From positions 2,852,001 to 2,916,000 of the forward strand of contig CP061009.1 in the NCBI GenBank assembly GCA_025808375.1: 64,000 bases of DNA. Reading direction: 5' to 3'. Both the position numbers and the translations under genes were made by a program. The notes below the pieces were generated by a model. The model ran no database searches and was not told the DNA's origin. It worked only from the letters and a program-made list of their open reading frames with translations. This stretch comes from Duncaniella muricolitica. Lineage in GTDB: Bacteria > Bacteroidota > Bacteroidia > Bacteroidales > Muribaculaceae. Of this stretch, positions 1-10,300 are shown in pieces (within the stretch, counting starts at the first letter, position 1; every line of letters begins with the position of its first letter).

Positions 1-23
1 CCATAGGATGTCGAGGGTGGACA

Positions 24-1805
24 TCACATGTCGACCTTCATGATTTCCATACGTGCCTGTACGGGCGACATGCCCTTGACACGGGCTACGGTCTCGTAAA
101 TCGAAGCCATCTCGCCAAGCTCGTCACGTATCATACGGGTCTTGACATCAGCTCCCGCCTCGATAAGAAGGTCATACCATTTCTCCTTTGTCTCGGGATA
201 ATTGCGTATGGTCCATGTGGATGCATTAAGCTCACGGGCCATGCCGGCCACGGCTGTGTCCAGTCCGCCTATCTCATCGACAAGCCCGAGCTTCAGAGCC
301 TCGGCTCCATCCCACACACGCCCTTCGGCAATGGCTTTTATGGAGTCCTGACTCATGCCGCGGCCTTGGGCACAACGTGAAGTGAACAGTTCATAGCCTC
401 GCTCGACATATCCCTGCATGGCAGCTCTCTGAGCGGGCGTCATCGGCTCAAGTACTCCGGGCATGCCTGCGCCGGGGTTGGTCGACACGGTAGAGGTGCT
501 GACACCAATCTTATTGTTGAGAAGTCCGCTCAGATCGGGAATAAGGCCAAAGATGCCAATCGAGCCGGTGAGGGTGGTAGGCTGGGCATATATACGGTCG
601 GCACCACAGGAGATGTAATATCCGCCCGAAGCGGCATAGTCGGCCATAGATACATAGAACGGCTTGCCGGTTAGCGACTTCCACTGCTGCAACGCCTCCC
701 ATATCTGCTCGGAGGCAAAGGCTGAGCCTCCGCCTGAATTGACATACATCACGAGACCGTCAATGTCGTCTTCCTCGGCAAGCTCGAGTATCTCGGGCAC
801 GAGTCTGGACGCCACAATGCCATCGCCTGTCTCGTCGGTAATGTCACCGCACGCATAGAGCACGGCAATCGTAGCTCCGCGACCGTCACCTTTCTTGTCA
901 ATATCCTGCACGGAGCAATACTCCGACGGAGTCACGGGTGAGAGATGCTTGACATCTTTCTTATCAGTGAGAGACACAAGGAGTTCGTCAAACTCGTGAC
1001 GATACATCAGACGGTCAACAATGTGCATTCCGACATATTTTTCAGTCGGCATGGCATACACGGCACTGTCGGCCCAGTTTTTCACATCATCCTGCATGAC
1101 ACCGCGCGCTCCGGCTATATAGCTCGTGACGCTGCTCCACATGTTGGCGAGGAATAGCTGCTGCTGCTCGCGAGCAGGCTCACTGATGCCGGTGAGTATA
1201 TAAGGCTCGACGGCACTTTTGTAGGTACCGACCTTCACGACCTGCATCTGCACGCCGAGTTTGTCAAGCATATTTTTGAAATACAGTCCTGTGGTGGACA
1301 GACCATGGATGAATACCTGTCCTATAGGATTGATGAACACCGAGTCGGCAGCCGTAGCAATGTAATAATCGCCCTGGGTGTACATGTCGGCATAAGAGTA
1401 AATCCATTTGCCGGGGGCGTCGGCCTTGAAACGATACAGGGCCTCGACAATGGCCTGACGGCGGGCGAGTCCCATCTCGGAGCCGCGACAGTCGATGACA
1501 ATGCCGTCGATACGGTCGTCAAAGGCGGCGGCACCTATGGCTCCGACAATCTCGTTGACACCCTGAGCGCGGTTATCCTCGCCACGGATGATGCCTATGG
1601 GGTCGATGCGGCCGGGGCGGTCGGCAACCTCTCCGACAAGTGTGATTTCAAGGTAACTATGACTATCGACATTCACGGTCTTGCCGTTGCCGAGCGATGC
1701 GACGCCTGCGGCCGCGACCACAAGGAGAAGACCGAAGAATGCGAGAAAAAGCGAAAACCATATGCCGGCAAGAGTGCCGAGGAATGATAGTAAAAATTTT
1801 TTCAT
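24..1805 (-). CDS. sppA: Signal peptide peptidase SppA (67-kDa type)
   Basis: Membrane-anchored serine protease that degrades cleaved signal peptides and acts in cell-envelope quality control. The 593-residue product has an N-terminal membrane segment (about residues 4-35) and two tandem ClpP/crotonase-like halves, as in the long E. coli type. The catalytic lysine is K196 in GTYKSAVEP and the nucleophile is S393 in YAASGGYY, matching the Ser-Lys dyad of the family, with one residue from each half. I chose the ATG at 1805 because it gives a clean signal anchor. An in-frame extension to 1865 would run through the promoter at 1854-1885. It is transcribed divergently from the mannan PUL and is probably unrelated to it. 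Confidence 0.95.
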   Translation of the reverse strand: MKKFLLSFLGTLAGIWFSLFLAFFGLLLVVAAAGVASLGNGKTVNVDSHSYLEITLVGEVADRPGRIDPIGIIRGEDNRAQGVNEIVGAIGAAAFDDRIDGIVIDCRGSEMGLARRQAIVEALYRFKADAPGKWIYSYADMYTQGDYYIATAADSVFINPIGQVFIHGLSTTGLYFKNMLDKLGVQMQVVKVGTYKSAVEPYILTGISEPAREQQQLFLANMWSSVTSYIAGARGVMQDDVKNWADSAVYAMPTEKYVGMHIVDRLMYRHEFDELLVSLTDKKDVKHLSPVTPSEYCSVQDIDKKGDGRGATIAVLYACGDITDETGDGIVASRLVPEILELAEEDDIDGLVMYVNSGGGSAFASEQIWEALQQWKSLTGKPFYVSMADYAASGGYYISCGADRIYAQPTTLTGSIGIFGLIPDLSGLLNNKIGVSTSTVSTNPGAGMPGVLEPMTPAQRAAMQGYVERGYELFTSRCAQGRGMSQDSIKAIAEGRVWDGAEALKLGLVDEIGGLDTAVAGMARELNASTWTIRNYPETKEKWYDLLIEAGADVKTRMIRDELGEMASIYETVARVKGMSPVQARMEIMKVDM

Positions 1806-1853
1806 GTCGAAAACCGATGGAATGTAGAATTGGCCTTTATTCCTAATAAAGCA

Positions 1854-1885
1854 CAAAAGTAACACAACTCCGTCTGATAAACAAA
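1854..1885 (-). promoter_or_regulatory. Bacteroidota promoter for sppA
   Basis: On the minus strand a TTTG (1885-1882) lies 20 nt before TACTTTTG (1861-1854), matching the Bacteroidota primary-sigma consensus TTTG-N19-20-TAnnTTTG. The expected start is near 1848, giving a leader of about 45 nt. Confidence 0.6.
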
Positions 1886-1984
1886 TAATTCGCTGACTAT
1901 TTATAAATAGGTGTATGCCATCAGTCCTCTTTGTGCGTGAGCGGAACTTACAGAAAAGTGTCTGCCCATGCTATTTTATAACCC

Positions 1985-2000
1985 AAAATGATATTATTTT
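1985..2000. promoter_or_regulatory. Operator-like core upstream of the AraC regulator
   Basis: The 16-bp sequence AAAATGATATTATTTT is the exact reverse complement of the core of the palindrome at 7196-7227 in front of susC. It sits about 75 bp upstream of the regulator's likely promoter. It is a candidate autoregulatory site; the rest of the sppA-araC gap (1886-2182) shows no other clear element. Confidence 0.4.
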
Positions 2001-2074
2001 AACAAATAAATGCTAAATATCATCAATTATAGCCAAATCTTTGCGGAAATTATCAATATATAAAAATAAAATCA

Positions 2075-2082
2075 TATATTTG
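2075..2082 (+). promoter_or_regulatory. Possible -7 element for the PUL regulator gene
   Basis: TATATTTG fits TAnnTTTG and lies about 100 bp before the araC start. No well-spaced TTTG is present upstream, so the promoter may be weak or activator-dependent. Confidence 0.35.
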
Positions 2083-2182
2083 TGCAGACTTTTCTCAGCA
2101 ATGAGTCATTGTCAGCAGTCCATTACCTAAATACACATCTACCAGTACAAATCATTAATTCTATTCCACCCAATCTTCCGCC

Positions 2183-3058
2183 ATGAACAAGATTATCACC
2201 GAAATCACCCCGCTGTCGGAAAAAGACTGCTTCTATCTGATAGACAGACTCAAGGACCGATTCACATATCCCGTACACCGCCATGAGGAGTATGAACTCA
2301 ACTTTCTGGCCGGATGTGCAGGCGCACGTCGTGTGGTGGGTGATTCGATGGAAACACTCGGAGAATATGACCTCGTGCTCGTAGGCAACGGCATAGAACA
2401 CGGCTGGGAGCAGCATCAATGCACCAATGACAAGATACGCGAGATAACGATACAATTTTCACATGACCTATTCGGCGAATCGCTCCTTGCCAAAACCCAG
2501 CTCTCAAGCATCAGACGTATGCTTCAACTGTGTGCCAACGGCATCGCGTTCAATTCCAACGCCATCATGAAAGTGTTTAACCGTCTTGACAATCTGACGC
2601 GTACCGAAGTGGGATTCTTCCGCATGCTCGAACTTATGGCCATACTCCACGAGCTTGCGGAGAGCGGCGAATACAGAGTGCTGTCCTCATCATCGTTTGC
2701 CTCCCACCGCCCCACCGGCGACAGCCGTCGCGTCACGAAAGTACAAGAATACATCAACACCCATTATAAAGAAGAGATACGCCTGGCCGACCTCGCGGCT
2801 CTCGTAGGGATGACCCCTACGGCCTTCAGCCGTTTTTTCAAACTGCGCACGGGTCGCTCCATATCGGACTACCTCATAGACATACGCCTCGGGCATGCCA
2901 CACGAGCACTCGTCGACTCGACGACATCAGTGGCCGAGATATGCTATGAATGTGGATTTAACAACATATCAAACTTCAACCGCATCTTTAAAAAGAAGAA
3001 AGGCAACTCGCCCAAAGTATTCCGAGACATATATCAGCACCACAAAGCCTTAATATGA
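2183..3058 (+). CDS. AraC-family transcriptional regulator of the mannan PUL
   Basis: One-component cytoplasmic regulator of 291 residues. The N-terminal ~150 residues look like a cupin-type sensing domain: a short H-R-H-E-E-Y-E-L-N stretch near residue 35 is typical of the beta-barrel ligand pocket. The last ~100 residues are a double helix-turn-helix of the HTH_18 type, ending in a C-E-C-G-F-N-N-I-S-N-F-N-R-I-F-like second helix. The stop codon overlaps the start of the GH5 gene (ATGA at 3055-3058), so the two are translationally coupled. Position at the head of the locus, plus a shared operator core at 1985 and 7204, suggest it controls both its own transcript and susC. The inducer is unknown; a manno-oligosaccharide is the obvious guess. 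Confidence 0.9.
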   Translation: MNKIITEITPLSEKDCFYLIDRLKDRFTYPVHRHEEYELNFLAGCAGARRVVGDSMETLGEYDLVLVGNGIEHGWEQHQCTNDKIREITIQFSHDLFGESLLAKTQLSSIRRMLQLCANGIAFNSNAIMKVFNRLDNLTRTEVGFFRMLELMAILHELAESGEYRVLSSSSFASHRPTGDSRRVTKVQEYINTHYKEEIRLADLAALVGMTPTAFSRFFKLRTGRSISDYLIDIRLGHATRALVDSTTSVAEICYECGFNNISNFNRIFKKKKGNSPKVFRDIYQHHKALI

Positions 3059-4071
3059 AAACATCTATTGCATCAATTCTGCTGTGTGCCGCAATGGCCT
3101 CCACAACACTCGGTTCATGTCGCGGCAACGCATCGTCAGCCGGCCAGGCTCAGGACGACTCGACCGCAACCACATTTGTAACACCTCTCCACGTCGAAGG
3201 TACGGCCCTGCTCAACGCCGCCGGCGACACTGTAGTGCTCACAGGTCCGTCGCTCGGATGGCACTCCAACTGGGGACGATTTTACAACTTCGGCACCATC
3301 AAAGCTCTCAAAGAGGAATGGGGTGCCAACATCACCCGCGCCGCAATAGGCGCGCATGCCAGCGGCGACTGTGTCAACTCGTATGAAGCCGACTCGGCCA
3401 ACGCTGTCAATCTGGCAATGGCTGCCATTGACGCCGCTATCGAAAATGACATGTATATAATATGTGACTGGCACTCGCACAACAATACGCTCGAAAACGC
3501 CAAGAAATTTTTCTCTGTCATTACTGAAAAATATGGCGACACACCCAATATCCTCTACGAGATATGGAACGAGCCTCTTGACATCCAGTGGCAGGAAATA
3601 AAGGATTATGCCGCCGAAGTGATACCTGTAATCCGCGCCAACGCTCCGGGAGCGGTAATCATAGTGGGCACCCCTAAATGGGATCAGGAGGTAGATGTGG
3701 CAGCCCAAAGCCCAATCGACTCGCCCAACCTGCTCTACTCACTCCACTACTATGCGGGCACCCACAAGGACTGGAACCGCGACAAAGCCACCAAGGCCAT
3801 CGAAGCCGGTCTGCCGCTCATCATCTCGGAATGTGGCTCAATGGACCACACCGGCGACGGCCCCATCGACTATGAGTCATGGCAAGCCTGGATGGACTGG
3901 GCCAACGACCACAAGGTGTCGGTGCTCATGTGGGACATCGCCGACAAGGATGAAAGCTGCTCGATGATCATGCCGACAGCCTCCGACGACGGCTCGCAGT
4001 GGACCGACGACGACCTGAAGGAATGGGCCAAGCTGGCCAAAAAGACTATCAAAGAGCGTAATTCCTTGTAG
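3055..4071 (+). CDS. GH5 (subfamily 2-like) endoglycanase lipoprotein
   Basis: Predicted surface or periplasmic lipoprotein (338 residues, lipobox cysteine C22) that cuts internal beta-1,4 bonds of glucan or mannan. The fold is the GH5 TIM barrel: acid/base E173 in YEIWNEPLD and nucleophile E259 in LIISECG. Stretches such as IIVGTPKW and the C-terminal D-K-D-E-S are typical of the subfamily containing bacterial endoglucanases (GH5_2). In this mannan locus it most likely attacks glucose-mannose or glucose-glucose linkages of glucomannan, but substrate cannot be read from sequence alone. It starts inside the regulator's stop codon, so it is co-transcribed with it. Confidence 0.85.
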   Translation: MKTSIASILLCAAMASTTLGSCRGNASSAGQAQDDSTATTFVTPLHVEGTALLNAAGDTVVLTGPSLGWHSNWGRFYNFGTIKALKEEWGANITRAAIGAHASGDCVNSYEADSANAVNLAMAAIDAAIENDMYIICDWHSHNNTLENAKKFFSVITEKYGDTPNILYEIWNEPLDIQWQEIKDYAAEVIPVIRANAPGAVIIVGTPKWDQEVDVAAQSPIDSPNLLYSLHYYAGTHKDWNRDKATKAIEAGLPLIISECGSMDHTGDGPIDYESWQAWMDWANDHKVSVLMWDIADKDESCSMIMPTASDDGSQWTDDDLKEWAKLAKKTIKERNSL

Positions 4072-4078
4072 TCGACAA

Positions 4079-4118
4079 AGTTTTTAGAGTTTTTAGAGTT
4101 TATAGAGCTAACAGTTTA
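4079..4118 (+). repeat. Post-stop A/T repeat (GTTTAGA/GTTTATA units), copy 1
   Basis: Degenerate repeats of TTTTTAGAGT and TTTATAGAG lie directly after the GH5 stop codon. The same family follows five other genes in this window, always in the orientation of the upstream gene. Confidence 0.5.
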
Positions 4119-4129
4119 AACTGCTATCG

Positions 4130-5563
4130 ATGAAAAAAATATCACTAGCAGCCGTGAGTATGACTCTTGCCGCACTGTCGGTCCAGGCCGTAGAGCTTCC
4201 TGACATTATCAGCGATAATGCCGTGCTCCAGCAAAACACCAAAGCCAGACTATGGGGCTGGGCCAAACCGGGACGCAAAGTCACGGTGACCCCGTCGTGG
4301 GACGGCAAGAGCTATACCGCCAAGGCCGACAGCAAGACCGGCCGCTGGGATGTCAACGTCGACACCCCCGAGGCATCGTTCACTCCATGGACAGTGACAT
4401 TTGACGACGGTGAATCACCCAAGACGATATCAAACGTGCTCATAGGCGAGGTGTGGTTCTGCTCGGGACAGTCCAACATGGAGATGCCGCTCAGAGGATT
4501 CGGCATACAGCCCATCGAAGGTGCCGGCGAGGCTATAGCATACTCGGGCAAATATCCACATATACGCATGGCCAATGTGCCCAAACGCCAGGAATATGAT
4601 AAGCCGGAGCGTGTGGAGGGAAAATGGAACGTATCATCGCCGGCAAAAGCCGCCGAGTTTTCGGCTCTCGCCTACTTCTTTGCCCGTTCGCTCTCCGACA
4701 TCATCAACACCCCGGTGGGCATCATCAACTGTGCCTACGGAGGCTCCAAACTCGAGAGCTGGCATCCAAAGGAGATGCTCGACACATATCCGGGCTATGA
4801 CATGGAAGCCGAACGTAGCGGCGCAAAAACCGTCGACCCTTGGCACCGTATAGGAGTGCTTTACAACGGCATGCTCCATCCGCTGGCAGGATACACCATC
4901 AAAGGCTTTCTCTGGAATCAGGGCGAATCGAACGTCGGACTTCACAACGAATATCCCTCCCACAAGAAGGATCTGGTGCAACTCTGGCGCAACGAATGGG
5001 GCAATCCCGACCTGCCGTTTTACTTCGTGGAGATGCCGCCGTGGAGCTATGGCGACCCGCAAGGCGACCACGCCGCACGCTTCCGCGAATGTCAGCACAA
5101 AGCGGCAGCCATGATTCCCAACACCGGCATTGTATGCACCACCGACCTTATATATCCCCATGAACTGGAGGATGTGCACGCTTCGCAGAAAAAACCGATA
5201 GGCGAACGTCTGGCTTTTCTCGCGGCCGCAAAGACTTATGGAGTGGAGGGGATACATACACAATATCCCACATTCAAGACTGTGGACTATCAGGGCGACA
5301 AGGCAGTGCTGACTTTCGACAACGCTTATGGCGGTCTCAACCCCAACCGCGACATCGAAGGTTTTGAAGTGGCCGGAGAGGACAAGGTGTTTCATCCGGC
5401 AAAAGCCGTCGAGGACTGGGACAAGTTTACCATAACTGTCTCCTCGCCCGAGGTCAGCGACATCAAGGCCGTAAGATACTGCTTCAGAAATTTTGCCCCC
5501 GGCAAACTGAAAGACATGCTCGGACTGCCGCTCGTGCCGTTCCGCACCGATGACTGGGAGTGA
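4130..5563 (+). CDS. SGNH-type acetyl esterase (sialate O-acetylesterase family)
   Basis: Exported hydrolase of 477 residues with a signal peptide (residues 1-20, ending VQA). SASA-family motifs are present: nucleophile S115 in FCSGQSNMEMP, the WNQGESN block near residue 262, and the D348-V-H350 pair supplying the Asp/His. The first ~100 residues form a small beta-rich lead-in domain usual for this family. In a mannan locus it is best read as a carbohydrate esterase removing O-acetyl groups from acetylated (gluco)mannan so that the GH5/GH26 enzymes can act. Name-by-homology would be sialate O-acetylesterase, but nothing here points to sialic acid. It lies 58 bp after the GH5 gene in the same orientation. 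Confidence 0.85.
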   Translation: MKKISLAAVSMTLAALSVQAVELPDIISDNAVLQQNTKARLWGWAKPGRKVTVTPSWDGKSYTAKADSKTGRWDVNVDTPEASFTPWTVTFDDGESPKTISNVLIGEVWFCSGQSNMEMPLRGFGIQPIEGAGEAIAYSGKYPHIRMANVPKRQEYDKPERVEGKWNVSSPAKAAEFSALAYFFARSLSDIINTPVGIINCAYGGSKLESWHPKEMLDTYPGYDMEAERSGAKTVDPWHRIGVLYNGMLHPLAGYTIKGFLWNQGESNVGLHNEYPSHKKDLVQLWRNEWGNPDLPFYFVEMPPWSYGDPQGDHAARFRECQHKAAAMIPNTGIVCTTDLIYPHELEDVHASQKKPIGERLAFLAAAKTYGVEGIHTQYPTFKTVDYQGDKAVLTFDNAYGGLNPNRDIEGFEVAGEDKVFHPAKAVEDWDKFTITVSSPEVSDIKAVRYCFRNFAPGKLKDMLGLPLVPFRTDDWE

Positions 5564-5567
5564 ATTT

Positions 5568-5612
5568 TGAGAGTTTATAGAGTTAAAAAAGTTTATAAAG
5601 TTTAAAGAGTTT
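5568..5612 (+). repeat. Post-stop A/T repeat, copy 2
   Basis: Units of GAGTTTATA, AGTTTATAAAG and TTTAAAGAGTTT occur just after the esterase stop codon, in the same strand sense as copy 1. Confidence 0.5.
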
Positions 5613-5682
5613 CATGGATTTTAACAAAACCAAATACTGTGCACATGCATTATATAAACAGTATCCTATATTTAAATCCATT

Positions 5683-6981
5683 ATGCGCAACCGTCTTTTT
5701 ATACCACTGTTTATCATGCTTGCCATTATAGGAGCATGCTCCGGCCCCAAGGGCAAAGCACCGTCGCCCTACGTAACCGTCAACAACGGAAACTTTTATC
5801 TCGGCGACAGTGTATATCGCTACATCGGCACCAACTTCTGGTATGGCACCATCCTCGCCTCAGAAGGGCGCGGAGGCAACCGTGACCGTCTGGCCCGCGA
5901 ACTTGACTCGCTCAAGAGTCTCGGCATAACCAACCTGCGCATACTCGTCGGCGGCGAGGGCGAGGAGGGACTCGCATCACACATCTCCCCTACCCTTCAG
6001 ACCGCTCCCGGAGTCTACAACGACACTCTGCTCCAGGGCCTTGACTACCTGCTTGACCAGCTTGAGAAGCGCGACATGAAAGCCGTGCTCTATCTCAACA
6101 ACGCATGGGAATGGAGCGGCGGATTCGGCACCTATCTCGAATGGGCCGGAGCCGGCAAGGCTGTCAATCCCGCTCACGACGGCTATCCCGCCTATGTTAA
6201 ATACGCGTCACAGTTTGTGCGCAACGAGACAGCCAAGGAGCTTGCCGCCAAACACGTAAGCAAAATCGTAGGCCGCGTCAACTCCATCACCGGCCGCCGC
6301 TATGCCGACTCGCCCGCCATCATGTCGTGGCAGATAGCCAACGAGCCGCGCCCGTTTGCCGACGAGAGCAAACACGCCTTCTCGGAATGGATAGCCGAGA
6401 CCGCCGCGCTCATCAAGAGCATCGACCCTAACCATCTGGTGTCGGTGGGCAGCGAGGGCTACAACGGATGTGAAGGTGACATTGACCTGTGGAAAGAGAT
6501 ACACAGCTATCCCGACGTAGACTATGCCACCATACACATATGGCCCTACAACTGGAGCTGGATCACGGCCGAGACTGTCAACGACAGTGTGGCAGTGGCT
6601 TGTGCCAAGACCGACGAATACATCTCACAGCACTATGACGCCCTCTACAAAGCTCTCGTGGACAGCGGAGCCATGATGAAGCCTATCGTGCTCGAAGAGT
6701 TCGGCTATCCGCGCGACGCGATGGCCACAGCCAAAGGCTCGGCAGTCAACGGACGTGACACCTATTACGCCCACGTATTTGACGAGGTAATCGACGGCGG
6801 CAAAATCGCAGGCCTGAACTTCTGGGGATGGGGTGGCCTGGCCAATCCGGCCCACACCACCTGGCAAGCCGGCGATGACTACACGGGCGATCCCGCTCAG
6901 GAACCCCAGGGTCTCAACTCGGTGTTTGCCTCCGACTCCACAACCATAGAAATCATCAAGCACGCCACCGGAAGGATTTAA
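5683..6981 (+). CDS. GH5 endo-beta-1,4-mannanase lipoprotein (GH5_7-like)
   Basis: Lipoprotein of 432 residues (lipobox cysteine C19 in AIIGAC) with a single GH5 catalytic domain. Acid/base E221 lies in QIANEPRPF and the nucleophile is E339 in VLEEFGYPR; the long Y-A-T-I-H-I-W-P-Y-N-W strand and the G-L-N-F-W-G-W-G-G segment resemble GH5_7 mannanases. I chose the ATG at 5683 because it begins the signal peptide; the in-frame ATG at 5614 would add 23 residues ahead of it. It is the second endo-acting enzyme in the operon and presumably cleaves mannan at the cell surface. It is the last gene before the susC promoter region. Confidence 0.85.
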   Translation: MRNRLFIPLFIMLAIIGACSGPKGKAPSPYVTVNNGNFYLGDSVYRYIGTNFWYGTILASEGRGGNRDRLARELDSLKSLGITNLRILVGGEGEEGLASHISPTLQTAPGVYNDTLLQGLDYLLDQLEKRDMKAVLYLNNAWEWSGGFGTYLEWAGAGKAVNPAHDGYPAYVKYASQFVRNETAKELAAKHVSKIVGRVNSITGRRYADSPAIMSWQIANEPRPFADESKHAFSEWIAETAALIKSIDPNHLVSVGSEGYNGCEGDIDLWKEIHSYPDVDYATIHIWPYNWSWITAETVNDSVAVACAKTDEYISQHYDALYKALVDSGAMMKPIVLEEFGYPRDAMATAKGSAVNGRDTYYAHVFDEVIDGGKIAGLNFWGWGGLANPAHTTWQAGDDYTGDPAQEPQGLNSVFASDSTTIEIIKHATGRI

Positions 6982-6988
6982 TCCTTCC
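6970..6988 (+). terminator. Stem-loop spanning the stop codon of the GH5 mannanase gene
   Basis: Perfect 8-bp stem GGAAGGAT/ATCCTTCC with a 3-nt loop. It overlaps the TAA stop and lacks a U-tract, so its role is unsure. Confidence 0.3.
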
Positions 6989-7001
6989 CGATAACAATCG
7001 C

Positions 7002-7033
7002 CATGCAGGGGCGGGTCATCCCGTCCCCGCATG
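7002..7033 (+). terminator. G/C-rich hairpin between the GH5 gene and susC
   Basis: 14-nt arms CATGCAGGGGCGGG and CCCGTCCCCGCATG pair with two mismatches around a 4-nt loop. There is no clear U-tract. It separates the first PUL transcript from the susC promoter; 7034-7195 shows nothing else recognisable. Confidence 0.4.
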
Positions 7034-7195
7034 ACCGACACCCCTGACCGACCACATTCTCTCCCCCACACGACTGTATACATCAATTCCCACACAGGCG
7101 ACACACCGCCTCCTCCCCCCTCTGTAACTACACACCTGCATAGACACGTAGCACACATGTTAAACAACATATTCCCTCTACTTGGCTCATGCAAC

Positions 7196-7227
7196 TTTTG
7201 GATAAAATAATATCATTTTATCCAAAA
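7196..7227. promoter_or_regulatory. Perfect 13-bp palindrome upstream of susC (candidate operator)
   Basis: TTTTGGATAAAAT (7196-7208), spacer AATATC, then ATTTTATCCAAAA (7215-7227) with no mismatches. The right arm covers the position where the -33 element would lie for the -7 box at 7237. Its central 16 bp recur at 1985-2000 upstream of the regulator gene. It is likely the binding site that makes susC inducible. Confidence 0.6.
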
Positions 7228-7236
7228 TGTTTGCAC

Positions 7237-7244
7237 TAAATTTG
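7237..7244 (+). promoter_or_regulatory. susC promoter -7 element
   Basis: TAAATTTG fits TAnnTTTG. No consensus TTTG sits 19-20 nt upstream; instead the palindrome arm occupies that space, as expected for an activator-dependent promoter. Predicted leader is about 110 nt. Confidence 0.5.
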
Positions 7245-7358
7245 CAACAACAATATTATAATAACAAACCTTAAAACCAAACACTTATCATTATTTATAC
7301 AACAACAAATCACTTCAATCAAAGCTAATCAATTACCCATTACCTTAAAATTGCTATA

Positions 7359-10300
7359 ATGAAAAGAAAAATTTCCGACCTTCGAGGTCTGCTGACGGCA
7401 GTGCTGCTATGCTTCGTGCTTAGTGCCACGGCGCAGGTCTCAGTGACAGGAATCGTGCAGGATAAGTCGGGCGAACCGCTTATCGGCGCGACAGTGCAAG
7501 AGAAGGGAAACACCGCCAACGGCACCGCCACAGGCATCGACGGCGACTTCTCTCTCAAAGTGAAATCGGCCAAAGCCACTCTGCTCGTGTCGTACGTAGG
7601 CATGAAGTCGCAGGAAGTGGCTCTCGACGGACGTACTGAAGTGACTATCGTGCTTCAGGACGACACCGAGCTGCTCGAAGAGGTCGTAGTCGTAGGCTAC
7701 GGCACTCAGCGCAAATCTGACATCACAGGTTCGGTAGCACGAATCTCAGAGGAGCAGATGAAGCAGAGCATCGTGACCAATGCCGACCAGATGCTTCAGG
7801 GCAAAGTGGCCGGTGTGCAGGTGACCCAGAACTCAGGAGCCCCCGGCGGTGCAACATCCGTACGTATCCGCGGTGCGAGCTCACTCAACTCGTCCAACGA
7901 ACCTCTCTATGTAATCGACGGTGTGCCCATGAGCGGCAGCAACAGCATCGGCGGCTTTGACTGGGCCGGCGGTACAAACGGACAGACCACCGTCAATCCT
8001 CTCGCAGCAATCGCCCCCTCCGACATCGTGAGCATCGACGTGCTCAAGGACGCCTCGGCCTGTGCCATCTATGGTGCGGCAGGTGCCAACGGCGTAGTGC
8101 TCGTGACCACTCGCCGCGGCTCGGCCGGCCACACCAACATCACCTATGACGGATATGTGGCATGGCAGCAGGTGGCCAAGAAACTCGACATGATGAACCT
8201 GCGCGAGTATGCCACCTATCAGCAGCAGCTCCTCAACGAAGGAGTCTTCACAAAGGACAATTTCGACATGACCTACAGCGACATCTCACTCCTGGGCAAA
8301 GGCACCGACTGGCAGGACGAGATATTCCGCACAGCATTCATGCAGAACCACCAGCTCAGCATGACCGGCGGTAACGAAAAGACCGTCTACTCGATGAGCG
8401 GCGGCTGGATGAAACAGGAAGGTACAATCATCGGCTCGGACTTCACCCGATTCAACAGCCGATTCAATATTGACAACAACTTCACAAGCTGGCTCAAAAT
8501 GGGTGGCGCACTCGCCTACACCCGCACTGACGAGACCATTACCCGCAACGACGGCTCGGACGGCGTAATCATGCAGGCCATGACCATGATGCCTTCGGTG
8601 CCCGTGCGCGACTTTGACGGCAACTGGGCAGGCCCCAACACCGTAAACGGTGCTTCGACCTGGAACCCCGTGGCTCTCGCTCTCATGACCAACAACACTC
8701 TGCTCCGTCAGAAAATCACCGGTAACTTCTATGTAAGCGCGGACTTCCTGAAGCACTTCACTTTCCGCGCGGAGTATGCGTTTGACGCTTCGCAGAACCA
8801 GAACAAGTCGTTTATTCCCCGCTATCAGTTCGGCCTCGTGTCAAACGACATCAACCAGATGATGCAGCGCGAAGACCACAACTTCTACTGGATGCAGAAG
8901 GACTATATCACCTACAATCAGAAATTCCTCGACAAGCACGACGTTACAGTCATGGCAGGTTTCGAGGCCTCAAAGAGCTCTTGGAACGGCACACAGTTCA
9001 TCAAGAAAAACTTCACCCGCGATGACATCAACATCATGGGCGAGGATGGTGAATTTGTATCAAACACCGGATGGGCCGACGCCAGCACCACTGCTTCGAT
9101 ATTCGCCCGACTCAACTATGGTTTCGACAACCGTTACCTCCTCACCGCTACCATACGTCGCGACGGTTCGAGCAAATTCGGCTCCAACCACAAATGGGGC
9201 TCATTCCCCTCGGTGGCACTCGCATGGCGCGCCTCACAGGAGAAATTCCTCCAGGATGTAAGCTGGCTCGACAACCTCAAGGTACGTCTCGGCTATGGTA
9301 AGGTAGGTAACTCCAACATCGACACTTATCGCTACGGCTCGGCGATGCAGACAATGCTCACACCCCACGGCACAGCATTCTTCCCCCTCAACCTCTCCAA
9401 TCCCGACCTTATGTGGGAGGCGTCGGAGCAGTATAACGGCGGTATCGACTTCGCAGCGTTCAACAACCGTCTCGAAATCACTCTTGACGTGTATCGCAAA
9501 CAGACCGACGGCCTGCTCATGCAGGTGTTCACCCCCGGACACATCGCCACTAACGACTGGGGTACCATCCAGACACCCTATGCCAATATCGGTCAGACAC
9601 GCAATACCGGTATCGACCTCCAGATCAACGCCCGTCCCGTAGTGACCAAAAACTTCCTCTGGAACTCGTCACTGACTCTCTCGCACAACAAAAACAAGAT
9701 TGTGGCCCTCAACGATGACTCGCAGATCATCTATGGCAACGTAGACTGGTATGCACCTTTCCAGACAGTGTCAATGTTTAAGGTAGGCCAGCCGATGGGC
9801 GTGTTCTACGGCTATGTGACCGAGGGTCTCTTCCGCAACGAAGCCGACATCCTCAGCCACGCCACACAGACCGGCGGCTCGGATCCCTATGCCAACAAAA
9901 TCGACAAGACCTCAGGCGCATGGATCGGTGACCTCAAGTTCAAAGACCTCAACGGCGACGGTATCATCAACGATGCCGACCAGACCATTATCGGCGACCC
10001 CAACCCCGATCTGACCTTCGGCTTCACCAACACCTTTACATATAAGGACTGGGAGCTCAACATCGGTCTTACCGGTCAGGTAGGCGGCGACGTGCTCAAC
10101 TGGGCCCGCTATCGCACCGAGGGTCTCAGCTCCATATGGGACAATCAGGCTGTAAGCGTGCTTGACCGCGCACAGGCCGTGAAAATCGACCCCAACGGAG
10201 GCGATGACATCTCCAACCTTCAGCTCGCCGACGGTCACAACGGTATGCCCCGCTTCTCCAACCTCGACTCAAACGGCAACCAGCGCATGAGCGACCGCTG

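Noticed and set aside
4130..5563. Sialic-acid catabolism role for the SASA-family esterase
   Set aside because: No sialidase, lyase or epimerase of that pathway is near; the mannan enzymes around it favour mannan deacetylation.
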